From assembly GCF_023856365.1 (NCBI RefSeq), contig NC_064538.1:15370435-15434434 (forward strand): DNA of 64,000 bases, read 5' to 3'. Numbering within the stretch: position 1 is the stretch's first letter; each line of letters opens with the position of its first letter. The position numbers and the translations under genes were made by a program. The notes under the pieces are model-generated. The model saw only the letters and a list, made by a program, of their open reading frames with translations. It made no database searches and was not told where the DNA came from. This DNA is from Brienomyrus brachyistius. Its lineage: Eukaryota; Chordata; Actinopteri; Osteoglossiformes; Mormyridae. Positions 38,901-50,900 of the stretch are shown here, one piece after another.

Positions 38901-41900
38901 CAATTTCATTTCCAAAGGTCAGTCCGGCAATTCTGTGAAGCAGCAGCCCGGCACACAGTGTGGGTCAGACAGAGCATATGCTGGGCAATTCAATTTTAGT
39001 CGTACTTATAGAGATAAAATCATCAAAAAACTGCTCCATTTTTTCACATGAATCCACGCTGAACAGACTTATAATCGTAATATCATAATAATCTACAACA
39101 ATACAAGGCATACCTACACAAATACTTTTAATGTATGGGAACCATTCAGATGGTTCCATTCTGCAGAATACAAAGATTAGCCACGCAATCATCTGCTAGA
39201 GCAGATTATTAAAAAGACAGACACATCTTTTCGTCAAAGCACTGCAGAGCATGCTCTTTGAATAACGAAACCAACAGAAATAAACGCGCAAGAGATACAC
39301 AAAAATAAAACTCACTGCACTTACCAGTAAAACAACACTGCTAAGATAGAACTCAATGTTCTTCTCTGCGTGTGAATCAATAGTAAACAGCATTTACTTC
39401 CTGGATTAAAATACAGTATCTTTTGCTTTCACTTGCAGGTCACTCCTGGACCACTCATTTTGCATTTCTAACTGCACTACTTACAGCGTGCACAGGAATG
39501 GAATATCCATCCATCCTTCCATTTTCCAAACCGCTTATCCTACTGGGATAGGCTCCGGAATGGAATATATTAAAACACATTTGCTGATGTTTTCTCCAAA
39601 AAAAAAGATGCAGTTAGGCCCCATTTTCAGACCCAATAGCATTTAGCTCTGTGATCCCTGTAACTGTCTGATTATTAGAAACGTCACATATTTCAGCATT
39701 TGCCAGTATTTAAATACCCTGTCTGTCACGCCCAGCTCGTACGATCCTCCTGTGTGCCACGCCCCCCTGATTATCCACGTGTGCTTCCCTGATCATACCC
39801 AGCTGTGTCTAGTTATTTTGATCAGTCCTGTCTATTTCAGTCTGTGTCTTACCTCAGTTCCTCGTCTGTCATTGATGTTAGTCTGTGTGAGATGTTTCCT
39901 GCTTCCCGTGTCCCCAATAAATCCCTGTTTGCCCGACTTTTGCCTGCCTCCTTACCTGCTCGTTCGCCTCACCCGTTTTCGCGGATCGTGACACTGTCTC
40001 CTTCCTAACGTGGCCCTGAGGATCCACGCCTGCAGCTTGTTGCTCCTCATTAGTCTCTGTATTTAAGTACCTGTTTGTCTCGTCATCCCCAGTCCGGTCA
40101 TTGCTGTCGCTCCTCCAGTCTGCTCATGTCATTCCCCGTAGCAACCTTCTCGCTTTGACCCCTCGTGTTCTCGCTTGTTTCTCTGCTCCTGTTTAGTTTA
40201 ATAAACCCCTTTCTGTTGCCGAACGCCTGCCTTCAAGCCCTTCATCTCGCATCTCATGACATGGACAAAAAAGTTCGTACTTATTTTTGCTGCCCTTAGA
40301 ATAAAAAAATACTTATTACATAAATAAATAATGGATTTATTTATTACAGGGACAGTTATTACTGATTATTCATTTAGAAAACAGTGATTAATCACAGTAC
40401 ATGGAAAAATAATACCAATAAAGAAAACAGTGATTAATCACAGTTCATGGAAAAAAAAATAATATCAATTACTGCGCAAGCAGAGGATTTCAGAATTGAA
40501 TTTGGTTTGGAACATCAACTTGATACTGACACCATCATCAGTAGAAGCCAAGTGTTATTTAAGCCTGCACAGAGCAAGTCCTAAATCTCACCATCTACTT
40601 CTTCCTAACCCCCTGGAATAATTGCGGTGCACCATGCCTCCTGCCCCACCCTCCCTTGTGGAGTGGCACCAAGACCAAGGTTCGGAGTTCAGATAAAGAT
40701 ATTTTATTGGTTAGTCAGAACTCTGAGAGTAGCTCATCCTTTTGGAGAATGGGTTTACATCCATCGACCTTCCAAACACTTATCCGGTAGAGAGTGTCAC
40801 AGAGCTTATCTCAGACAGTCCAGGTTATAAAGCAGGGGAACACCTTGGAAAAGCGGGTTAATCCTTTGTGTCAGAATGAAAAATTATTGGTTCTGACAGA
40901 TAACCAATCAGATTGCCGTGATGTGAGGCGTGAAGTAACAGCATCGTCCACTGAGCCATCATGCCGCCCCATCAGTGAACATAGTCGTAATTAGTACTGT
41001 TTAACAATGAAATGACAGTTCTATATTACAAGGCATAAAAAATAAATATTTCTGTTAAAATTGATATTTGAATTAAATCAAGCTGAACAATTATCTTCAG
41101 AGACAAGCTTTCATCCACACATGTGCGATGTATTCTCGGGAGAATATTAAGCTATATTTAAGGTGCCTGCGGACCAGAAGGAAATTGCCAAGAAAAGCCA
41201 GGAAGACCATAAGGTTCAATTCCCACTGTGCATTCAGTCCAAAGTGACAAGCTTTTAACTGGCACATTTTAAAGTCCATTCAGTGGGTATTTAAGCTGCC
41301 TATGCTTTATAGAGATATGAGCCCTTCATTTCTGAAACGCATTAACTGCAATGGCCACACTGAGGTACTGCATATTTTCTTGAATATAGATTTTTTAAAT
41401 GCCATTCAGTAAATTTGGAAGCTGTGGAGTAGATATCTCTTTCAATAAACACACACTGAGACAAAGACATTTTCCTTGTGGTTTAAAAAAGACACGAAAA
41501 TAACAATGTCCGAGTTTTTCCTGCACAAAGCAGACATAAATAATCTGTCAGCATGACCACACTTGGCTTATTTTAAGAGCAATGCTGTAAAGAATATCTC
41601 CATGTTACACCCTGACAAACACCCACCTGCCATTCGGATGTTCAACAGCAAACTTGAGTTTCTTTAATAAAAATGTGGTCTTCCTGACAAAAACCTGCTT
41701 GGGTGGGGGGGAGGGGGGGGGGGTACACTACCCTCACTGCACATTCCCAGTACAGCACGACTTAGCACATGAGCTCCTATGGTCACTGCGCACAATCACC
41801 TCATCTGTTAATGCATAAACCTGTACTGTCGCAGCACAGAATCACAGAATGACGTCCAACTGTGCAAACATGTATCCTCACAACACAGTATAACTTCTTA

Positions 41901-44900
41901 GTGTGTAGACCTAGACTCTCACAGTACAGAATCACACAATGAAAGGTCCAGAAAACGTCTTTGATATGACACAAAAAAGACACTGCGCACTAATACCACA
42001 CGTCACCACTATTGTCATGCCAGTGCCCTACGGCAGGGTTTCCAACTTTGATCAGCTGGTGTGAGATTTTCAATTTTAGACAAGTCAGCACACGGGTTTA
42101 CATGTATGTAACAGTCTCATTACCTTGTAAATACACTGCTCAAAAAAATTAAAGGAACAATTTTGAATCAGTCAGTTCTGGGATATTGATCTGGTCAGTT
42201 AAGTAACAGGGGGTTGTTAATCAGTTTCAGTTGCTTTGGCGTTAATGAAATTAACAACAGGTGCAGTTAGGGGGGCAACACTGGGACACATTACCCATTC
42301 GATATCAGTATAGATATCCAGCATGATATGCGACAAACCCATTGAGATCTGATATGTTTTCAAAGTGTTCCTTTAATTTTTTGAGCAGTGTAGTTTGCAG
42401 GGTTCGCAAACTACCCGTTTTTTAATGTAGCTAATTTTAGGTTTATAGTGGAATGATATTGATTTTCCATCAGATGTTTTGCATGAGCATTAGAGTTTGA
42501 AAGCGTGAGTGTCACATCAGATGTGTGAGAGCTGGCAACCCTGCCTATAATGTATATTATGATATGTGCAGCGTTTCCTCCAAGTACATGATCTGGCTGC
42601 ATTTCTTTAAATATATGTGTCAGCCAGACAAAATATACTGCTTTGTCTTTATTTCCACAAGCTACAAGAGACGCACACTGATAAATGACACCCTATTAGT
42701 AGTAATCATGGCTGAGGAGTCACCCTGATAATGGCACTGCACCCTTTCCGCTTATCACATGACTTTATAAGCACAGTCAGCCAAGCATGAAACATATGCA
42801 GCACAACTTATCCCCGCACTGTAGTTCTCCACTAGCAGCTAACAGCTGACCCCCTGCTCCCTGCAGAGGCAGCACTCGGCAAACGCCACAGGGGCTGCGA
42901 AGCCACGTGGTTGCATAACATCTGGACATCTGTCGACGTCTTTACAGATCAGCATCTGCTGTGGAAAGGTGGCTAAGCAGGCAGGGGGTTGCTGGGGCAG
43001 GTGAGGCGAAGAGAGGAGGAGGAATCGCCTGGAGGACTCAGACGTGTCCAGAACCTACAGCCACATCCTCCCATGACAACCCAAACTCCAGGGGCCCTGG
43101 AGCCAAATTTAGAAGAATCTCTTCTAAGTAGGGTAACTCCACTCTGATCTCTGGTTGTTTCCACTGGAGACACCATAGCAACAAAAACGCAGCCGAAGAA
43201 ATTAAATGTGCATCTGGACACGCGCATCTGGAAGGCTGTGTTTGAACCCACAGTGCCCACAGAGCATCCGCTACTCGGTAAGCTGCCCGCCTGCTGCCTG
43301 TCTGCTGCCCACCTGCTGCTTACTTCCTCGACGACCAGGCCCTGAGCTTTCCCCCCCCCACAGTAAATCGTTCATTACTCATTTCGTCATTGCTAATGAC
43401 GCCTAAGGTTCTCAGTCTCACTTTGGGGGCTCGGCAAGTTCAGGAATAAAACAACAGAGGGAAAAAACCATGGCAAACGAACCATGTTTAATCATGTTAG
43501 CAGTTATAAGTACACAACTATCATAACCTCAGCTGCTAAACACTCATTGGACCTGGCTTTGTAGCCTCAGGAACAACACATGCATCGGTGCTTAGATTAA
43601 TAGCCGGGTCATCCGAAAATACCATGCATCTTCCCCATAGGAATCATTTAGCATTGAGGCATTTACCAAGTCTTTCAAATTGTAGTCTCCAGTAAAGTTT
43701 TTAACGAACCTCATTAAAGCTCCAAATATAAAAAGAAATGATTACTTTGAAAGTGCAGTACGGACAGAGACAAGCCCTCCTACTGGCCAGACAGCCGCTG
43801 GACCCAGCAGAGCATGTGGTGCAAAGGGAACACAATAAAATGAGATAAACAAGGAGAGATTCCTCTTTGGCGGAGGGTAAAAACAAGCCATTCCTCTACT
43901 CAATACTACCGGATATGTAAGAGCATCATGTAATAATGAAATAAACAAGTATGTTGCATGCTGACCACATTCAAATATTTTAAAACCACAATTAAACACA
44001 ATTACGTTATGTAGACGGACTCGCTATCTTTTCCCTGGGTGGCCAACTTTGATCGGCTGGTTGGAGGGAGATTTTCAATTCCAGAGTAGTCTGCACATGC
44101 ATTTACATGTATGTAACAGTTTTACCACCTTGCAAATAGTCTGTAGGGTTTGCAAACTACCCCAAATCAGCTTCTGATGTAGCTAATTTTAGGTTTATAA
44201 TGAAATAATATAGATTTTCCGTGAGACCTGCTTGCTTGCGAGTCTGAAAGCGTGAGTGTCATGTGGGAAATGATCAAAAGCAAACTCACACTCGCGGAAA
44301 ATGATTTCTCAGAATATTTTGGTTCCAGCCATCTTATATCACAAGTGCTGCAAAGTGGAGACAGAGGTGCTGGCATAAATTTACGGTTCTGATTGACCTT
44401 TTCTAAAGCTTGCCATTCCGGCTTGCATAATGTAATCATTCCGCGCTGAGAATTACATGCGCAGCTTAAAGAAAAACAACAGGGAGAAGGGGGTGACCTT
44501 ATACATTATCTGTGGCTCTAAAGACAAACGGCTACAACGTGGGGAGGAAAAAGAAGAGTAAAATTCCTTCCTTTATTTAGACTGCATAGGAAGCGGATTA
44601 TTCACTGTCAAAGAAAGATGGCCAGGAAAAAGGGGATTTAGTTCAGAGCAGTTCCCTTTTTACACCTCTCGAAATCTGAACATATTTCAGGACAAAGCTG
44701 AGAGACAACGAAGGAGATGGTGACTAACCACAGGTGGAGAAATCTGACAGGCTCTAGTGTGTGTTTGGGTTCATTCGACTGACACCAGGCAGGGACCTGC
44801 AGAAAGCATTCTCCTTCAAAACGACTTCTGTCAACCAACATTTTAGTGGACGAATAATAAGCACCTTCCCACTCATAACCTATGGGAACAAATGGGAACG

Positions 44901-47900
44901 TTCCAGTACACTGGTGGAGTGACTCCATTTCAGGCGACGTAAGACTGTTCTGATAAAATTTAAAATGGAGCTTCTGAAAGCAGTTAAGGCTGAGCAAAGG
45001 CCTGAGGGTTGTTTATATTTGGAAGATTATAGTTGTTGACAATCCTGTGACCTGTCAGAGATCAAATCATGCCACCTCGAATCTAATTATGTCCAGTCTT
45101 TTTCCCCCAGCTGCCATAATTCTATAAAGCATAAAAAAATAAAATAATGGTGAAATAAAACTTCCCTTTCTGTAACATGTAACTTTAACATGTGCTTCGG
45201 TTTTCGGGCTTGAAATACTACATAAAATCTCAGTAAGTGTCAAATACTCTTTTATGTTAATTTCTGTATTACTGCATTAGTCCATCCATCCATATCACCC
45301 AGTGGCAAAGTACAGTATGTTTTAAACTGAAATTTACCAAAGTATTACTGTAGCAATTTAATCACAGCCCATTAAAATGCAGACAATATTTCACCATGCA
45401 GAATCTGATTAACTAATGTATGATCTGGAACAAATTTCCTAATGAAACCAAATACACCAGAGTAAATTGAAAAATGAATTAAGTGGGGCCAGCAGTAAAT
45501 CATAGCGACTTTACTCTGAGGTTTAATGCAATGCGGCTCAGTCTGCAGGCACGTCCGCCTCTTCCAAATGCTCCTGCGGCTGTCCTTCAGATGTGCTGGC
45601 ACAGCAAAGCATGTACATCTGCCCACTCACAGCTACAAGCAGCTCCTGTGCAGTGCCTCTGTGACATCAGAGCAGTCATCTGGTACAGTGTGGGTCAAGA
45701 ACACAAACAAGTATTTTTTTTCCTTTTGGCAGACAAAACAAGGTCATTGCAAACAAAACACTATCATGGCAAAGGAAATATTATGACGGCAGACAAAACA
45801 AGCTCATGGCAGACATAGGTAGCCATATCTAAAACTACCTTTCAAATACAAGCACCCCTTGTTTGGTGACAGAGTTCCGTGCCAACAACCAGGTCATCAA
45901 GAGAAATGGCCAATAAGTGAAAATCACAGTGGCATAGGCGTGGCCTCGACTGCCCTTACGACTTCAACCTTCCATACTCTTTTACCCTTTACGAACTTTA
46001 CATTTTTCACAACATTTTGTACCTTCTGCTTCAAAGATCTTTCCCATTCTGGCATGAGTTGTAGTCAGGCATACAAAATTTGGTCACAAATGTGAAATGG
46101 GTAGAGTGCTCCCACTGGGTCGGGTCGGGGGTCCTTCCCCAAGTGGAGGAGGTTAAGTATGTTGGGGTCTTGTTCATGAGTGAGAGAAGGATGGAGCAGG
46201 AGATCAACAGGCGGATCGGTGCGGCGTCAGCAGTGATGCAGGCGCTGCATCGGTCTGTGATGGTGAAGAAGGAGCTGAGCCAAAATACAAAGCTCTCCAT
46301 TTACCAGTCGATCTATGTGCCTACCCTCACCTATGGTCATGAGCTATGGGTAGTGACCGGAAGAACGAGGTCGTGACTACAAGCGGCTAAAATGGGTTTC
46401 TTCCACAGGGCGGCTGGGCCCTCCCTTAGAGATAGGGCGAGGAGCTCAGTCATCTGGGAGAGACTCAGAGTAGAGCCGCTGCTCCTCCGCATTGAGAGGA
46501 GCAAGATGATGTGGCTCGGGTATCTGGTCAGGATGCCTCCTGGACGCCTCCCTGGTGAGGTGTTCTGGGCATGTCCCACTGGGAGGAGGTCCCGGGGAAG
46601 ACCCAGGACATGTTGGAGGGACTATGTCTCTCAGCTTGCTTGGGAACGCCTCGGGATTCCCCCGGAGGAGCTGGATAAAGTGGCCGGGGAGAGGGAAGTC
46701 TGGGTTTCCGTGCTTAGACTGCTGCCCCCGCGACCCAACCCGGAAAAACGGTAGATGATGGATGGATGGATGGATGAATGGAGTTTTTAGCATCTACTTT
46801 TATCCATACAGCTTCTGTACTTTTATTTTTATCAGTGAGATCCCTTGCCTGCAAATTTTCTTTTACATATATTGCAATACGACCTCCCTTCTTTCCTATC
46901 CTGTCTCTACAGAACAACGTATAACCATCCATATTATATTCTTCTCCATCATTGTCGCTCATCCATGTTTCATTTATTCCTATAAAGTCGTGTCTGATGA
47001 AATTAAAGCCTCTAAATCATGAATTTTGCTTCTAATACTCCTAGAATTTAGATAAAGACCGCCTTTTACAGTGTCCACTTTCAATATGAAATGGGGCTTT
47101 CCGTCTCTCCCCACCTATATTCTTAACTAACCTCCCTGCCTTTTGTAAACTCATCTTTGCTTTGTGGATGACTTTCAGCACATGAAATTCTACCCTTAAT
47201 ATAAATCACACAGAACCATAAAGCATTAATGTGTATATTTCTCTTTAAAATAACAAACAGAGCAATGTGCCGCTATACTGTATCTGCCAAGAAAACTTCT
47301 TCCCAGAAGCATTAAAAGCAAAGAAGAGCAGCTAAGTAACAAGTCAGACAAAGCCCCCCCCTATTCCTCACTTTTCCATGTCTAGCAGTTGTGTGGACAA
47401 TCGACATGCTATTGGTAGAGCTGACCTTCTGAGAACCTCAGTCTGGTTCCATCCTCCCAGGGACTGACTCTGACTCCAGCACACATTTAAATATATTTCA
47501 ATATTACTGCATGGATACAGACCTCCAGTCTCCAGTTTTTTGCCTGTATCAATGGTTCCTCAGCCCTCTGTTAAATACTAAGAGAAAGACTCACTGCGGA
47601 CTCTGTGTGCCTGTGTGTATATGTGTAGACATCGAGTTTGATGATTCACTCACCAGTCCTGTCCCTGACAGACGCTAATAAAAGCCATGCTTGTGGGCGG
47701 ATGTTTATTTTGAGGTTCATGCTAATTATCAGCTTCGTTAACTCATTAATCCGCAGGCTCCAGTGTGAGAGCCGGCATTATTCTGGTCAGACTTAACTAT
47801 TTGTCTATATTACCATCCTGTTTGAGGCAAATCAAACGCGTGGCTGGTGAGCTGTATATCAGAGCCCTGATATACCTGCTGTCAGAAGCGGTACGAGATG

Positions 47901-50900
47901 CCGCTCTGTTGTTAGTCGAGAGGATGAGCACAAATAAACACCTCTGCCTCCTCAGCTCACGTTGCCAAATCATCCAGATCTGAAGCAGCAGCAGCCCCAC
48001 TCCTAGGAGCAAGTAAAAGTGATCAGCAAAGATGCGTTCTATAAATGCCAGAAGTCTCCATAAGAGTGACCTCACGTTGGCCTAGAGACGGCCAGGAGTA
48101 ACAAGGTCTTTTAAGGGCCAATTACGGCGCAGGTGCCCCGTGACATATCGGAAGGGTGGAGAATGAACTATGTGGTGGGCTGCTTGGCCTTCGAGATGCA
48201 CAGATGATCAGCATGCAGAACGAGCTAGAAGCAGACGACCTGGGTGAATGGACAACACTGAGCATGACAAGTTTGCTGCATTACAAGTATGGACACCAGA
48301 ATGAAAAATATGAATATAACCTAGCAATTCTGTGTGAGATCTATCCACAAAAATGGATCTCAGGAGAGGACTAGGAGAGACACCATCTCTCCACTATCTG
48401 CTTCTGAAAAACATTAGGGTACACCTGGAACAGTGAAATGTCATTTCCCCCCACCAGAGCAGGGGAGGTTAGCAATGTGGGGGAGATGGCAGATCTGCAT
48501 CAGATGATGAAAGTGTGTCTGAAGTGCCTTTGATTTCCTTGGTCGTGAATTTAAAAAAAGGTAGCGCGCATTCATAGCGCCGCTGGCACTCTCCTTTAAT
48601 GGCATGCAAAACAAATGGTGCTCATTCAAACTAGGGCGTTTTACAGCCTCTCCTCACGACAGCTGCGTTTATAGCACAGCTTGCAAATAAATGAGACACC
48701 GGCCGGACTTGATGCAACCAGCTGGTTCCACGCCTTTTGTATTCTCGAGTGCGTTTTACAACTTGAAGGGAGCTGTATCATGCATGAAACTGAACCATAA
48801 TGGAGACCACAAACGTTAAGTGCAAAAAAGACTAGAACAGTGCCAAAATAGATGCACTTCAGACATATTTTTTCCAGTACAAAACCAGATCACAGAGTTT
48901 TATTAATTAATGAATAAAAGTTCCTTGAGGTTTCCCTAACCTTTATATGATTAATCAGTGTTAGAACTTCTTGGAGTGGCTTTTAAAAGAACTACCAGTT
49001 ACATAAGAAGAATGTTACTGAGTGATAGTTTTCTGTTACTGCTGGTTAGTCTGTGAGTCAGTTTGTGATCCAAGTGATAATGGCATTTCACCAATATCCA
49101 TTTTGATAATAGATGCTAACGGCATGGAATGCATAATAATTTCACATTCAGCATGTCTCATGTGCAGGACCTACTGTGACTGGCAATAACTAAAAACAAA
49201 AAAACTAAACAAAAAGCAGAACATGGCCAGAAAGAGAAGAGCTACGATTCAGAAATAAATTATACAGGAAATAGTATGAAATATTTTGGACAACCAAACC
49301 TTTCTATATGCCACCAAGTTCTACAGAAGCATCCAAACGAATAAGAAGCTGCTACAGGTTAGGAAAACAGTGTAACTGCTACATCACATTGGATGGCTTC
49401 TCAAATACGATTGTAATGGATTGTAAGGAAAAAGGTCAATGAGACCCTGCAGCTACAGGAAGGCTCCCTCAAAGCTCAGATAAAGCTGTCAGCAGGTGGC
49501 CAGAGGTCTCTTGTTAGAGAGAGAAAAAAATTGGTCTATAAATGGAGCAGAGGGTTCTCAGGCAAGCCATATTTGTGCAGGCCTCTCAGCGAGTCTTGAA
49601 AGCGATGACCTCTTCAGGCCTGATCTCCCAAAATTTGTGTCCCACCAGGAATGTGGGCCGCAAGAAAACTGGCATCGAGTGCCAACACTATTAGAAATTA
49701 CTGCGAGGGAATTGGGGTTTAGCGAGTGAGCCAATCCAGGCAGTGTACAGACAGTGTGCAGCCCAGAAGACATTATGTTTATCAGTCTATTTTAAGCCCT
49801 GGGAAGGAGGAACTGGTGTGCGTATAACTCACATTGAATCATGCTTTATATGTCTAGTTCCATCCATCAGCTCTATACACTTTCCATAACCGCACGTCAC
49901 ATGCTGTGTGCGTATGGCATGCTGGGCAGGGCAGCATTCCATCACCAGGGACTAACACACACACATGATCACACCATTTGGGTACGTCAGAGAAATTCAC
50001 CTAAATGCATGTTTCTGCATTACAGAGGAAAATTGAGTAAACATAGTGAAAAAATTATTTGACCCCCTGCTGAATTCTTAAGTTGACCCATTAATAAAGA
50101 AATGAGAAGTCTGTGATTTCACTGGTATGTTTATTTAAACAGCAAAAAAAAAATTATTAACAAAACAAGCAAGAAAAAATCATTATGTAACAGTAACAAA
50201 CCAATTTGTCATTTATCTAGGGAAATAAATATTTGATCCCCTACAAGCCAGCAAGAAATTAGGTCAAGTACATGTGCACTAACACAGAACAAGTAGTACT
50301 TAATTAAGTATTAACAGATACCAAGCTATCATTGTCATTTAATGGCATTACTTTGTTAAATAGTATTCTTGGGTCACTAACCTGTCTACATCTTTAACCT
50401 TATCACCATGGGAAATACCAAAGAGACGTCTAGGGACACCAGAGAAAAGGTTTCCCTCACTGTAGTTTCACTACATGTCCACATTATGTTTACATATTCA
50501 GTATGACTGCCCTGAAACACTATGACCTTCAGAAAATGTTTTCCACAATTGCCATCACTCATCTACACCCTGCCCTCTTCAGGACATGACGGTCAAAGCG
50601 GCTGCACGAGTCGATGATTCACTGACAAATTTAGTCAAAGCTTACAAAGGAGTCCAGTGACCTGAGCAGACGTGGTGCTGGACCTTGGAGCCCAACCCAC
50701 CACCTGGGAAACCTCCAATCAAAAGCGACACAGTGACGCTGTTTCATGGCTGTAATCCCACCCTGAACCATGTTGGCACCTCCAAACCAAGAAGACGCCA
50801 GAAGCTCCACAGCCCCTCATGCCCTGCTCTGTTCCTTCCAGCTGAGGTTGTAATCAGTCTTATGAATCACCCTCTATCAGATCTTTTTTATTGTAAAAGA

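Noticed and set aside
44638..44997. 119-residue minus-strand open frame
   Set aside because: No recognisable motif, biased codon pattern or neighbouring splice structure; probably chance.
47797..48075. 92-residue frame with a hydrophobic stretch
   Set aside because: A single leucine-rich segment in intronic sequence; no family match by eye and no flanking signals.
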